Translations under genes and position numbers: made by a program
In this document: piece after piece, positions 44,113 to 53,286 of the stretch
Numbering within the stretch: the first letter of the stretch is position 1
Layout: every line of letters starts with the position of its first letter
The notes under the pieces: generated by a model
What the model was told of the DNA's origin: nothing
Database searches by the model: none
Seen by the model: the letters and a program-made list of their open reading frames with translations, nothing else
Assembly: GCA_021648125.1 (NCBI GenBank)
Contig: JAKITK010000002.1
Coordinates: 1-64,000 of the forward strand
DNA length: 64,000 nt
Direction: 5' to 3'
Origin: Lysobacterales bacterium
GTDB taxonomy: Bacteria > Pseudomonadota > Gammaproteobacteria > Xanthomonadales > SZUA-36

Positions 44113-44349
44113 TTAGAACTTTTCGCCGCGGGAACGCAGATCTACAAGCACGGCATCAATGCCTTTTTTGTCGATAATGCGCAAACCTTTGGTAGTAATA
44201 CGCAGTTTAACCCAACGCTTCTCAGACTCTACCCAAAAACGGTGGCTGTGAAGGTTAGGGAGAAACCGGCGCCTGGTTCTATTGTTGGCGTGGGATACAT
44301 TGTTGCCCGTTGCGGGGCGCTTACCTGTTACCTGGCATACTCTGGCCAT
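44113..44349 (-). CDS. rpmB: 50S ribosomal protein L28
   Basis: The 78 residues begin at the ATG at 44349 ([23 protein letters not shown]) and end [14 protein letters not shown]. This is a full-length L28. The ribosome site GGAA lies just upstream. It is the first gene of the rpmB-rpmG operon. Confidence 0.96.
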   Translation of the reverse strand: MARVCQVTGKRPATGNNVSHANNRTRRRFLPNLHSHRFWVESEKRWVKLRITTKGLRIIDKKGIDAVLVDLRSRGEKF

Positions 44350-44541
44350 CGGAATTTCCTTGCAAAAAATGAAATTTGAAAAAAGTAAAAACGAGCCGCA
44401 CTTTATACCCGATATTGCGTTTAAATGCAAGAAATTTCAATAATATTGTCGACAAAACTGAACTATCTGCGAGAAATTGCAACTTCTGCCGAGTGCGGCG
44501 GGCAGTCCCTTATTATAATCGATTTCAGCTGTATAAGTCGC

Positions 44542-45216
44542 TCATAAAATACCGCGCTCTGCTAATGATACTGGCCTGCCGTCGCCGATCACAAAATGGT
44601 CCAACAGGCGGATATCCAGCAAGGCCAGAGCATCGCGTAAACGGCGGGTGATAGCTTCATCAGCACTGCTAGGTTCCGAGACCCCCGATGGATGGTTATG
44701 GGCAACGATGATAGCTGCAGCATTGTGACTGAGCGCGCGTTCGGCCACCACCCGCGGGTAAACTGCAGCCCCATCGATGGTGCCCTTAAAAAGTTCTTCA
44801 TGGCAAATAACCCGGTGGCGATTATCCAGATAAAGGGCAAGGAACACTTCTCGCCGGCGGTCACGCAGAAGGCTAATTAGATAGTTGCGCGTGTTTTCAG
44901 GGTCGGATAACGCGGCTTGGCGCTGTAGTTGTTCTTTAAGATAGCGCTGGTTGAGTTCGGTAATGGCCGATAATTGGGCAAACTTTGCCGGGCCGATGCC
45001 GCGAATACGGGTAAGTCGGGATTCATTGCTGTTAAACAAAGGTCGCAAGCCCCCTAGGCTATCAAGCATCTCGCTTGCAAGCTCTAACGCACTAACACCG
45101 GCAAGACCGGTGCGCAGGAAGATGGCTAATAGTTCAGCATCGGAAAGAGAAGCCGCCCCTGAGGCCAGTAGTTTTTCGCGTGGTTGTAGTTGCTCTGGCC
45201 AGTCTTTAATACTCAT
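44542..45216 (-). CDS. radC: RadC family JAB/MPN-domain protein
   Basis: The protein has 224 residues from the ATG at 45216 ([37 protein letters not shown]). A helix-hairpin-helix part precedes the JAMM metal motif [14 protein letters not shown] with upstream Glu, as in RadC. The cellular role of RadC is still unclear. It is divergent from dut. The coaBC gene that often sits between radC and dut in Pseudomonas-like genomes is absent here. Confidence 0.94.
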   Translation of the reverse strand: MSIKDWPEQLQPREKLLASGAASLSDAELLAIFLRTGLAGVSALELASEMLDSLGGLRPLFNSNESRLTRIRGIGPAKFAQLSAITELNQRYLKEQLQRQAALSDPENTRNYLISLLRDRRREVFLALYLDNRHRVICHEELFKGTIDGAAVYPRVVAERALSHNAAAIIVAHNHPSGVSEPSSADEAITRRLRDALALLDIRLLDHFVIGDGRPVSLAERGIL

Positions 45217-45337
45217 TGGATTTTGCCTGTATTTTGATGAAGTTAATTGTCGGAAATTTATGATTGCAAGCAAAGGGGCAATCATCGTGCTGGCATGTAG
45301 TCTATAATCTTTAAATCAGGTAGGTTACAAAACAGGG

Positions 45338-45802
45338 ATGTTAGTCTTGAATCAAATACAATTAAAAATAATCGACCCGCGCATCGGTACAGAAATTGCA
45401 CTGCCGGAGTATGCCACTGGCGGTTCTGCCGGGATGGATCTGCGTGCTTGTGTGGATGCAGCTCTGCTGTTGGCGCCGGGAGAAACCACGCTGATTCCCA
45501 CCGGGCTGGCAATCCATGTAGCAGATCCGCAATTGGCCGCTATAATTTTGCCGCGATCCGGATTAGGCCATAAACATGGCATCGTATTAGGCAATCTGGT
45601 TGGGTTAATCGACAGCGATTACCAGGGGCAGTTATTTGTTTCCTGCTGGAATCGCGGCAGTAAACCATTCACTATTGAGGTGGGTGAGAGAATTGCCCAG
45701 CTTGTATTTGTCCCAGTAGTTCAGGCAAAATGGGAAATTGTCACCGAGTTCGATACCAGTCACAGGGGTGAAGGCGGTTTCGGGCATACGGGTAAGCAGT
45801 AA
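45338..45802 (+). CDS. dut: Deoxyuridine 5'-triphosphate nucleotidohydrolase
   Basis: The protein has 154 residues, trimeric dUTPase size. It hydrolyses dUTP to dUMP. The five motifs are visible: [39 protein letters not shown] and [11 protein letters not shown]. It is followed 15 bp later by the algC-type gene and probably shares its transcript. Confidence 0.96.
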   Translation: MLVLNQIQLKIIDPRIGTEIALPEYATGGSAGMDLRACVDAALLLAPGETTLIPTGLAIHVADPQLAAIILPRSGLGHKHGIVLGNLVGLIDSDYQGQLFVSCWNRGSKPFTIEVGERIAQLVFVPVVQAKWEIVTEFDTSHRGEGGFGHTGKQ

Positions 45803-45817
45803 TTTTTGGGGAAATTA

Positions 45818-48319
45818 ATGACGCTTGAACAAAAAAAAATGAATAAAGAAGGGCTGCCCAAAGCTTGGCAGCGATTTGTAAGAAAACATAACTTCAAACC
45901 ACCTCCATTGCCTCGCTGGCTGGCGTATACTTTCTTTGGTCTGGGCTTGACGCTGATGTTTCTGGGTAGTTTTGTATATTACCTGAGCATGGGGATTGAA
46001 TCTGAGTACCGGGCTTTGGTCCGTACGGCGGAAGGCCTGCATAAGGAATCTGAAACCACGGTGCGTCGGATGCAATCAATTTTACGCTCTCCCTCGGCAA
46101 TTGAAAGCGGGCGTGCGCGGGTAGATAAACAAATTGATTACCGTACATTACTTACGGCATTGCGTGAAACCGACAGTAGCATTGTCGATGTGCGAACTTT
46201 CGACGCTGACTTGCTGGAAAAACCGGTCAAAGACCTTGCCAGCTCAATTTACCCTCAGGAATATGTGATCTACGACATGCTGCTGGAGGCGGACAAAAGC
46301 GGTACCGCAGCTATTCAGGTATTACAGGATGACGGTCGAAATTTAGTGGTGGGTGTCACCAAGCTGAAAGATGAGCAGGGGGACATAGGTTATTTGCTGG
46401 TTAGTTGGAAGGCCGAGGAACTTTTCGAACGCATTGATGCTGTCGGCACAGTGAAGGGCTTTTTAAGTTTGCAGCAGGCTGCAGGCGCTAGCCATTTTGT
46501 CAGTTTGGAGTCTATTGGCAGAGCGCCAGAAGGCTGGGTTGGTGCTGATCGCCGGGCAGTTCGAGGTTCACTTTTTTATATCAGTTGGTCACAACCGCCC
46601 CTGCCAGGACTGGAGTCTTCAAAAAATGCCAAATTATTACTTTTGCTAGGATTACTGATTTTTGTCATCGGCTGGTTGCGGAAACCTAAGGCACGGGTAG
46701 TTGATGAGCCCGCACCTGAGCTTGTTGCTGATACAAAAGAACAAAATGAGTTAGTACTTCCCGATACTGAAAAACAACGCGAAGCTGAAGAAATGGCTAA
46801 CTTTAATAGTCAGCAATTGGGTGTCGAAAACTCGGCCCCGGGGGCTGAGTCAGAGCCCGCACCTGAACCTGAGCCTGAACTATATCAACAATTACACCAA
46901 CCGATCCCTGTTGCCAAAATCCCTGAGGTTGAATTACACCAGCGGGTCAAGCCGGTCGCGAGCATATTCAAGGCATATGATATTCGCGGTATTGTCAACG
47001 AAACCCTGACCGAGGATGCGGCCTGGTTTATTGGTCGGGCTGTCGGTACGGTTGCTATCAGGAGGGATGCTGCCCCGGTTGTAGTTGCCCGTGATGGCAG
47101 AATCTCAGGCCCAGCATTAATCAAAGCCCTCAAGCAGGGGATATTAAGTACTGGCTGTGATGTTATAGAAATCGGTATGGTGCCTACCGGGGTACTGTAT
47201 TATGCCGCAGCTGAGTTTGGTTCCGGTTCCGGGGTAATGGTCACAGGCAGTCATAACCCACCTGAATATAATGGCTTGAAAATGGTTGTCGGCGGGGTAA
47301 CGCTGGCCAGCGAAGAGATCCAGAATCTTTATCGAATGATAAACGAGGATGACTTTGAAGATGGTGTTGGTGTGACCAGCATCGAGGGTGTGTTATCGAG
47401 TTACCAGGAACGGATTTCTAACGACATTCAGTTAGCAAGGCCACTCAAAATTGTTGCCGATTGCGGCAACGGGGTAGGCGGCGTGAATGCGGTTTCCGTA
47501 TTGCAATCAATTGGTGCGGAAGTCTCCGCTCTTTATGATGATGTGGACGGCACTTTCCCGAACCACCACCCTGACCCCAGCGTGCCGGAGAATCTTGAAG
47601 ACTTAATCAAAGCAGTGAAGGGCACAAATGCCGATCTGGGTGTTGCCTTCGATGGCGATGCGGATCGCCTTGGGGTGGTAACTCCGTCCGGTGAAATAAT
47701 TTATTCCGATCGACTGATGATTCTTTTTGTTCAGGATATCCTTTCGCGCAATCCCGGCGCTACCATCATTTATGATGTGAAGTGCTCTCGGCATTTGACC
47801 GATGCGATTCGGGAAGCAGGCGGAGTTCCGCTGATGTGGAAAACCGGGCACTCGTTTATTAAGAATAAAATGCCGGAAATGAAATCACCCTTTGCCGGCG
47901 AAATGTCGGGGCACTTTTTCTTTAAGGAGCGCTGGTATGGGGTTGATGACGGTATTTATTCCGCCTGTCGTTTGTTGGAAATACTGGCCTGGAAAAATGA
48001 ATCACCGGAAGAAGTATTAAGTGCCTTGCCACATGGTGTTAGCACGCCTGAACTTAAAGTTGAAATGGCGGAAGGCGAGAACCATGCCTTTATCGACCTG
48101 CTACAAGATCGCGCCCATTTTGATGATGCTGAAATCAACACCATAGACGGCTTGCGGGTAGATTTTGACGATGGATGGGGTTTAGTCAGAGCATCCAATA
48201 CCACGCCAATACTGGTGCTGCGCTTTGATGCTGATACGGAAGAGGCCCTGCATCACATTCAAAATGCTTTCCGCGATTTAATCATGTCGCTGCGACCGGA
48301 TTTAGAACTGCCGTTTTAA
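45818..48319 (+). CDS. algC: Phosphomannomutase/phosphoglucomutase with N-terminal membrane module (AlgC)
   Basis: The protein has 833 residues from the ATG at 45818 after GGGGAA. Residues 1-380 form an N-terminal extension with two membrane helices (about 34-57 and 271-287) flanking an extracytoplasmic segment, then an acidic Pro/Glu-rich linker. From about residue 381 the mutase begins (SIFKAYDIRGIVNETL). The active-site Ser lies in VTGSHNPPEYNGLKMV, the metal loop is AFDGDADRLG, and the sugar loop is GEMSGHFFF. It makes mannose-1-P or glucose-1-P for LPS and exopolysaccharide. Long, anchored AlgC forms are known in Pseudomonas relatives. Confidence 0.93.
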   Translation: MTLEQKKMNKEGLPKAWQRFVRKHNFKPPPLPRWLAYTFFGLGLTLMFLGSFVYYLSMGIESEYRALVRTAEGLHKESETTVRRMQSILRSPSAIESGRARVDKQIDYRTLLTALRETDSSIVDVRTFDADLLEKPVKDLASSIYPQEYVIYDMLLEADKSGTAAIQVLQDDGRNLVVGVTKLKDEQGDIGYLLVSWKAEELFERIDAVGTVKGFLSLQQAAGASHFVSLESIGRAPEGWVGADRRAVRGSLFYISWSQPPLPGLESSKNAKLLLLLGLLIFVIGWLRKPKARVVDEPAPELVADTKEQNELVLPDTEKQREAEEMANFNSQQLGVENSAPGAESEPAPEPEPELYQQLHQPIPVAKIPEVELHQRVKPVASIFKAYDIRGIVNETLTEDAAWFIGRAVGTVAIRRDAAPVVVARDGRISGPALIKALKQGILSTGCDVIEIGMVPTGVLYYAAAEFGSGSGVMVTGSHNPPEYNGLKMVVGGVTLASEEIQNLYRMINEDDFEDGVGVTSIEGVLSSYQERISNDIQLARPLKIVADCGNGVGGVNAVSVLQSIGAEVSALYDDVDGTFPNHHPDPSVPENLEDLIKAVKGTNADLGVAFDGDADRLGVVTPSGEIIYSDRLMILFVQDILSRNPGATIIYDVKCSRHLTDAIREAGGVPLMWKTGHSFIKNKMPEMKSPFAGEMSGHFFFKERWYGVDDGIYSACRLLEILAWKNESPEEVLSALPHGVSTPELKVEMAEGENHAFIDLLQDRAHFDDAEINTIDGLRVDFDDGWGLVRASNTTPILVLRFDADTEEALHHIQNAFRDLIMSLRPDLELPF

Positions 48320-48334
48320 TTACGGAGCAGACTG

Positions 48335-48880
48335 ATGGCTGAAATTCTGTTGTTCAACAAACCTTACGGGGTGCTCAGTCAGTTTACCGATACTGAAAAT
48401 CGGCCGACATTGGCGCAGTGGATTGATCGCCCTGGGTTTTACCTCGCAGGGCGTTTGGATCGTGATAGTGAAGGCTTGGTAGTGCTGACCAATGATGGCG
48501 CATTGCAACAACGGATCAGTCATCCTCGCTATAAAAAAGAAAAGACCTACCTAGTTCAGGTAGAAGGAGTGCCAACGGCCCGTTCCCTGCAGCAACTTAC
48601 ATCAGGAGTACAGCTGAAAGATGGTCTTACTGGCCGCGCCAGCGTGCGGTTGCTGGCGCGTAAGCCCGGCTGGCTTTGGTCCCGTCAACCGCCGATTCGG
48701 CAACGCCGAAAAATACCGGTCAGCTGGATAGAGCTGGTAATTCGGGAAGGGAAAAACCGACAGGTTAGAAGAATGACCGCCGCTGTAGGTCTGCCTGCGC
48801 TGCGCTTGATCAGGATATCGATTGGTGATTGGCAACTGGATAAGCTCCAGCCGGGGGAATTACTGACACTGCAGGTTTGA
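48335..48880 (+). CDS. rluE: RsuA/RluE-type 23S rRNA pseudouridine synthase
   Basis: The protein has 181 residues with no S4 domain, as in RluE. FNKPYGVLSQFTD opens the catalytic domain. The catalytic Asp lies in AGRLDRDSEGLVVLTNDG. REGKNRQVRRMTAAVGLPALRLIRI is the conserved C-terminal block. It starts 15 bp after algC and may be co-transcribed. RluE modifies U2457 of 23S rRNA; the RluE assignment over RluB or RluF rests on size and missing S4. Confidence 0.88.
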   Translation: MAEILLFNKPYGVLSQFTDTENRPTLAQWIDRPGFYLAGRLDRDSEGLVVLTNDGALQQRISHPRYKKEKTYLVQVEGVPTARSLQQLTSGVQLKDGLTGRASVRLLARKPGWLWSRQPPIRQRRKIPVSWIELVIREGKNRQVRRMTAAVGLPALRLIRISIGDWQLDKLQPGELLTLQV

Positions 48881-49125
48881 AGCTGAGTGTCATTGGCAGG
48901 TTATAGTAGCTTTAGTTACAACGCATGCTCACTTTGCTCACCAGTTCTAATGCGAACGACTATACACCCCAACTGACCAGCAGCTTGGTCGAACTATCAT
49001 GCTCAGAGCATCTCATTGTCTACAAAAGGCGGGATATTATGGGGGTTTCAAACAATAGGGGCCAGCAAATTCCAGCCCCCAACGCATAACTTCCTATAAC
49101 CATGTGTACATATTTGCTTAATCGC

Positions 49126-50187
49126 CTACTTCTTAAGTTGGTCGGGATTGATTGAGGTATCTACTCCAAACGAGCGCTGGTACTCAGATTTCGCATCCTG
49201 CATATCGTATTCTATTAACGCGCTCCCCTGGATACGCGAAGTTTCTATGGGGGCTATGGCCTTAAAGGTGAAAGTTTCAGGTTCTTTCTTGCCAAATTTC
49301 TGGACAAATTCAAACTTAATTGGCTGCTGCAAAGCCCCACCAGAAATGCTTATACGAACCGGGCCGTCTAACTTGGTCAGCGGAGTAAACTTCCAGCGTT
49401 CTTTGAATTCTTTTCCTGCCAGCAGTGGCACTGGGAACTCTCTAACTATAAAGAAATCAGGATGTAAAATCCCACACCGCATCTCACGCGCACCTGCATC
49501 CTCAAAACAGCGACAAGCTGGAACAAGGTTGCTGATTGGCAGCTCCAGAGGCAATCCGGTTATCGGGTCAGTTCTGCCAGGAATCAGGCAATTACCTGAC
49601 CTACCGGATATAGAGCGATCTTCCATCAAGGTAAAGAACGCAAGGTCATTAAATCGATCGGGAACACCTTTAAATGATAGCCAGCCTGGTGGATTAGGCC
49701 GCGAATCAAAAAAACCATCGCCGCGTGAATAAGTATCCCCTGCAGGAGCAGTCGCATAACTGCAATAACTATCTACACCAATTGTTTGTACTGAGAAAGC
49801 TAACTTATCACCAACTGAAACGCCAACTGGTGTTGGAAAGAAAAAATCGGTAAACCCAGTATAGGCTGATGGAACATCAGAGCCAAAGACTATAAGAGCT
49901 CGCAATAGCAAGCCAGTTGGGCGGCCATCTACTTGCCGGGTAAGCTGAATTAACAAATCACCCCTACCACAACCTGCAACCGGAATCCTGAGTCCAGCTA
50001 GATCGCCGTCCATTCCAACAGTAAAAGTCTGGGCAAGTTTTTGTTCCGAATCACTACCAACACCAAGAAAGCCTGCGCTTTCGTTAATAAGCGGCTGTTG
50101 TTGATCAATGACATAGCTAGCGGCGTTTACGCTAAGCGGAGTGATAAATAGAACTATCGTGAATAAAAACAATCTTGGAACATACAT
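49126..50187 (-). CDS. Hypothetical secreted protein
   Basis: The protein has 353 residues with a signal peptide (MYVPRLFLFTIVLFITPLSVNA). The N-terminal half is a beta-sandwich-like stretch (QKLAQTFTVGMDGDLAGLRIPVAGCGRGDLLIQLT...RPTGLLL) resembling carbohydrate- or lectin-like jelly rolls. The middle has a Cys-rich segment (CRCFEDAGAREMRCGILHP). The end is rich in Lys and charged residues. No named family is assigned. The 245 bp between the rluE stop and this gene's stop show nothing recognisable. The gene marks the left edge of the second accessory region. Confidence 0.62.
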   Translation of the reverse strand: MYVPRLFLFTIVLFITPLSVNAASYVIDQQQPLINESAGFLGVGSDSEQKLAQTFTVGMDGDLAGLRIPVAGCGRGDLLIQLTRQVDGRPTGLLLRALIVFGSDVPSAYTGFTDFFFPTPVGVSVGDKLAFSVQTIGVDSYCSYATAPAGDTYSRGDGFFDSRPNPPGWLSFKGVPDRFNDLAFFTLMEDRSISGRSGNCLIPGRTDPITGLPLELPISNLVPACRCFEDAGAREMRCGILHPDFFIVREFPVPLLAGKEFKERWKFTPLTKLDGPVRISISGGALQQPIKFEFVQKFGKKEPETFTFKAIAPIETSRIQGSALIEYDMQDAKSEYQRSFGVDTSINPDQLKK

Positions 50188-50323
50188 AATTAAATCCTCT
50201 TTTGTTTATGGCGAGATTATAAAACTCTCGTATACTAGTGTACACCGCACACCCAAAATCAAGACAGAGAAGCTCAGGAGAAGCTCAGAACATGCACTTC
50301 TTAAAAGGAGAAACTCAGCTGAG

Positions 50324-50494
50324 ATGCCTCGAAGATCTCGCCTAGTAATACTGGGAGTCCCAATGCATATAGTTCAGCGTGGCAACAACCGCCAGGCCTG
50401 TTTTTATGCTGATCATTTTCGGCATTTTCGGGACAGACCCGAATTGGCATTTTCGGGACAGACCCGAATTAAATCGACCCGAATTAAACCCTAA
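50324..50494 (+). pseudogene. REP-associated tyrosine transposase (RAYT) stub
   Basis: From the ATG at 50324 the reading is MPRRSRLVILGVPMHIVQRG, then NNRQACFYADH. This matches the first ~31 residues of RAYT/Y1 transposases (TnpA_REP; MPRRPRLVLPGVPLHVVQRGNNRQ in kin). After about 50420 the similarity stops and the frame enters a tandem pair of GGACAGACCCGAATT units. The HUH motif and catalytic Tyr lie further on in real proteins and are absent. It is the only trace of a transposase in the window. Its family is the one that moves REP palindromes. Confidence 0.82.
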
Positions 50495-50555
50495 TTAAAT
50501 CCCTCTGACCAGCGCGTTGATCCGGCTGGTAATCCAGTGACACGTAAAAGCCCGG

Positions 50556-50598
50556 GGAATCACACTCTGCGGTGATTCCAGAGATTCCCAATCTCTGG
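50556..50598 (+). repeat. Two adjacent hairpins downstream of the RAYT stub
   Basis: GGAATCAC / GTGATTCC (8-bp stem, 50556-50579) overlaps CCAGAGATT / AATCTCTGG (9-bp stem, 50578-50598). Paired hairpins like these are typical of REP doublets near RAYT genes. Confidence 0.55.
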
Positions 50599-50621
50599 AA
50601 GACTGAGGATGTATATATTAG

Positions 50622-50884
50622 TCAGAGTCCTCTTACATCATCAGCAAGCCAAACTTTGATCAGAGACTGGTAAGGCATATCTCGTTTATTGGCTTCAATC
50701 TTTATGCGGTCCAGTAAGCCTTCTGGCAGTCTAAGCGAAATGGTTTTAGTTGAGGGTTTCAAGCTTGACATTAAAACTGATTGAGCCTGTTTCCAGTCAA
50801 TATAATCACTGGAGTCATTTTTTTCCAAAAGACTCGCTCTTCCGCCTCAGTTTTAAATTTAGAAGTGCTTTTAACTTTGTTCAT
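50622..50884 (-). pseudogene. CopG-type antitoxin, frameshifted
   Basis: The ATG at 50884 overlaps the end of the BrnT-like gene and gives MNKVKSTSKFKTEAEERVFW. After a run of seven A residues the frame is lost. The next frame continues NDSSDYIDWKQAQSVLMSSLKPSTKTISLRLPEGLLDRIK and PYQSLIKVWLADDV, the typical CopG/PF12441 antitoxin. One base is missing at the GG-A7 run near 50820. Without it the antitoxin would be about 87 residues. A shorter product from the ATG at 50828 may still be made and contains the ribbon-helix-helix DNA-binding part. Confidence 0.8.
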
Positions 50885-51089
50885 AAGTAATTCTCTCTTT
50901 CCGGTGCATATCACGAGCCGAAATTACGCGGATCAATGTATCGCCTGAGCGTAAGGTAAAAGTTATGTGCAGCAATCGATCTTCATTGGTTCTACCGAGG
51001 GCATGGTAGCGATATTCGATTTGGCTATGTTTTTTATCCATCAGTATCAGCAACGGTTGGTTAAAAAATATCTGTTCTGCCTCAAACCT
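50871..51089 (-). pseudogene. BrnT-type toxin, N-terminally truncated
   Basis: The frame reads FEAEQIFFNQPLLILMDKKHSQIEYRYHALGRTNEDRLLHITFTLRSGDTLIRVISARDMHRKERITYEQ. This is the body of a BrnT RelE-like ribonuclease (DUF497). The usual first ~25 residues (a WD-xxK-xxN-xxKHG type start) are missing. Upstream the frame turns non-homologous and meets a stop at 51135. The gene overlaps the antitoxin start, the normal toxin-antitoxin order for BrnT. A product from TTG at 51053 would be 60 residues and probably inactive. Confidence 0.78.
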
Positions 51090-51256
51090 ACGAATAATTG
51101 GGGTCGGAGTAATAATCGCAGGGGCAGGCGCAAATTAATCTCCTATGTCTAGACCATTATAAGCATTCAAAGGAATTACGATTGTAAATTGGTTGGAAAG
51201 TGCTGTATCTTATGGTTGGAGTTTGGGAAAGAACACTTAGGAAATAGCAATCTCAA

Positions 51257-51307
51257 GTGCCATTCAGGACAGACACGAATGGCACTAAGTGTAGCGAGCC
51301 ACTTAAC
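51257..51307 (+). repeat. REP-like palindrome and left 37-bp direct repeat
   Basis: AGTGCCATTC and GAATGGCACT form a 10-bp inverted repeat around AGGACAGACAC. The segment 51271-51307 matches 53287-53323 at 36 of 37 positions. This is the left boundary of the FG-GAP segment. Confidence 0.85.
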
Positions 51308-51315
51308 GAAATACA

Positions 51316-51402
51316 GGGTCAGGTCTTGTATTTTACATATTAAAGTGAAAATAAGACCTGGCCTATTTACTGTTGCAATGCAAATTACAAGACCTGACCC
51401 CT
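51316..51402 (+). repeat. 87-bp MITE-like hairpin
   Basis: GGGTCAGGTCTTGTATTTTA at the left and AATTACAAGACCTGACCC at the right are near-perfect inverted ends around a ~45-nt centre with a second internal AAGACCTGG. It has no coding capacity. It lies next to the REP-like palindrome in the 51090-51633 spacer, which otherwise holds the FADGFE stub and the FG-GAP leader. Confidence 0.72.
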
Positions 51403-51500
51403 TATACTGCTTTACTGTTGAACAGCAGTGACTAGCATTCAAAAAGTTTGCGCTTCAAATGAAAAAGTATGTTAGCGTAGTGAATTCGCGGGCAGACTAA

Positions 51501-51530
51501 TTGTTTGCCGATGGCTTTGAGGAGCCTTGG
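51501..51530 (+). pseudogene. FADGFE stub of a lost upstream gene
   Basis: Codons at 51501-51530 read LFADGFEEPW, directly after an in-frame TAA. They resemble the last codons of the FG-GAP gene (LFADGFEAP-stop) also at the DNA level (24 of 30 bases by eye). No body of a gene precedes them. They look like the end of a paralogue left behind by recombination within the motif. Confidence 0.6.
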
Positions 51531-51633
51531 GCCACTTTCAAGTGGTGCCGTGACCCTCCGTGTCGTTTCGTCGTCCACTTTCCGATATCAGGGCGTCCGC
51601 GCGGTGCAATGTTTGGCATTGGGAGAGAAAGCT

Positions 51634-53184
51634 ATGAATCGATGGTTTTACACAGGGTTGTTGTTGGCAGGCTTTCTGGTGCCTGGTGGCCAGGTGGCCG
51701 CGCAGCTGCAGGCGGCCGGGGCGCAACTCTGGCATCAAGCTTCGCCTAACTTGGGTCTCACGCCAGCGGTGAATCGCAGATTCGGCCATGCGCTGAGCAC
51801 CGGCGACTACAACTGCGACGGACTCGACGATGCCGCCATTAGCATGCCCGGCTCGATCTTCGGCGGGCCGGACGGTGGCCGCGTACTCGTGCTGTACGCC
51901 GCCGATAACGGCGGTGGTTTGAGCACCACCAATCGCCAGATCTGGTCGCAGTCGAGCCCGGGGGTGGCCGGCGTCGAGACTGGGTCCGATGACTTTGGGG
52001 ACGCGCTTGCCAGCGGCGACTTTGATAATGATGGTTGCGATGACCTGGCCATCGGCGTGCATTTTGACAACATCGAAGGTTTCCTTAACGCGGGTGCAGT
52101 GAACGTACTCTATGGATCCGCGGCGGGTGGCCTGACTGCAGACGACGATGACTACTGGCACCAGGGTCCAAGCAGTGCTGGCGGCGCGCTTGAGGCGCAG
52201 GACAGGTTCGGCAGCGCGCTCGCAGCTGGCGATTTTAACGGCGATGGCTTCGATGACCTCGCCATCGGCATCCCTGGCGAGGACATCGGCAGCGGCGCGG
52301 CGCAAGTCGAAAACGCCGGAGCAATCCAGGTGTTGTTTGGGCGCGGATCGGGGCTGAGCACAGCCCGTAGCGTAATCCTGCGCCGAGGCACCAATCTATC
52401 TGGTTCGCCCGTGACCGATGAATTTATCGGTGGGGTTCTGGCCGCTGGCAATGCCAACGCCTCCTTTGGCGATGAACTGATAATTGGTATTCCAAACTTC
52501 AGCATCTCAGCGACCTTGGACAATGCTGGCGCAATCATCATCGTCAGCGATGTAGATGGCGCCGTCCTTGATCAAACGATTACCCAGGCCAGCACCGGTA
52601 TTCCCGGCGTTGCAGAGGCTGACGATCGTTTTGGCGCTGCGCTTGCGCTGGGTGATTTCGACGGCAATGGTTTCGCAGAGGTGGCAGTTGGTGTTCCTGG
52701 AGAGGGCGTTGGTGTCATTGCTGGCGCGGGAGCGATCAACATCATCGACATTACCGCGAGCAACCATACAATTTGGACGCAGGACGATCTGCCGCCAGAG
52801 CAAGCAGAGGTTGTCGATAGTTTCGGCAGCGCGCTGGCCACCGCCGACTTCAACGGCGACGGCATCGATGATCTCGCCATCGGCGCCAGTGGTGAGAATC
52901 TCGGTATTTCGGTGAACAACGCCGGCTTGGTGCACGTGATACAGGGCAGCGCGGCCGCTGGTCTAACATCGGTTGGACGGCAGATATGGTCGCTGCCATT
53001 TGACCCCGCCAATAGCGGAAGTTTATTTGGATCGGCGTTGGCGGCTGGCCGGATCAATTCCGGTGCTGCCGACCTGATTATCGGCGCGCCAAATAATTCG
53101 GTGTCGGTGAACCGGGGAGGTAGTGCTACGGTGCTGTATTCGCCGAGAGATGAGCTGTTCGCTGATGGTTTTGAGGCACCTTGA
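51634..53184 (+). CDS. Secreted FG-GAP (integrin alpha-like) repeat protein with FADGFE tail
   Basis: The protein has 516 residues. The start at 51634 follows GGGAGAGAAAG. A signal peptide (MNRWFYTGLLLAGFLVPGGQVAAQ) leads into seven FG-GAP blades. Each has the Ca-binding motif, for example DYNCDGLDDAAI, DFDNDGCDDLAIG, DFNGDGFDDLAIG, DFDGNGFAEVAVG and DFNGDGIDDLAIG, followed by a VLYG/VLFG strand. It should fold as an extracellular beta-propeller that may bind glycans or proteins. The C-terminus ends DELFADGFEAP. The DNA is far more GC-rich than its surroundings and is bracketed by 37-bp direct repeats, which indicates transfer. Confidence 0.9.
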   Translation: MNRWFYTGLLLAGFLVPGGQVAAQLQAAGAQLWHQASPNLGLTPAVNRRFGHALSTGDYNCDGLDDAAISMPGSIFGGPDGGRVLVLYAADNGGGLSTTNRQIWSQSSPGVAGVETGSDDFGDALASGDFDNDGCDDLAIGVHFDNIEGFLNAGAVNVLYGSAAGGLTADDDDYWHQGPSSAGGALEAQDRFGSALAAGDFNGDGFDDLAIGIPGEDIGSGAAQVENAGAIQVLFGRGSGLSTARSVILRRGTNLSGSPVTDEFIGGVLAAGNANASFGDELIIGIPNFSISATLDNAGAIIIVSDVDGAVLDQTITQASTGIPGVAEADDRFGAALALGDFDGNGFAEVAVGVPGEGVGVIAGAGAINIIDITASNHTIWTQDDLPPEQAEVVDSFGSALATADFNGDGIDDLAIGASGENLGISVNNAGLVHVIQGSAAAGLTSVGRQIWSLPFDPANSGSLFGSALAAGRINSGAADLIIGAPNNSVSVNRGGSATVLYSPRDELFADGFEAP

Positions 53185-53286
53185 AGCTGTCCGCGTGCCG
53201 CGCCGCTGCTTTTCGATGAGGTCTTGATGCCCTTGTTTTTTTTGATGCTTGATCCTAGGCAAAACTCTCGCCTGAAACCCGAGGAT

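Noticed and set aside
50141-50323. Coding sequence upstream of the RAYT ATG
   Set aside because: The frame is open but has no transposase similarity before 50324 and covers the promoter region of the divergent secreted protein.
51505-51633. Extended N-terminus of the FG-GAP protein from TTG 51505
   Set aside because: The ATG at 51634 has a ribosome site and starts a clean signal peptide; the longer form would place 43 odd residues before it.
51501-53184. Integron cassette with attC site
   Set aside because: The flanking repeats do not show the paired R/L boxes of attC and no integrase is present.
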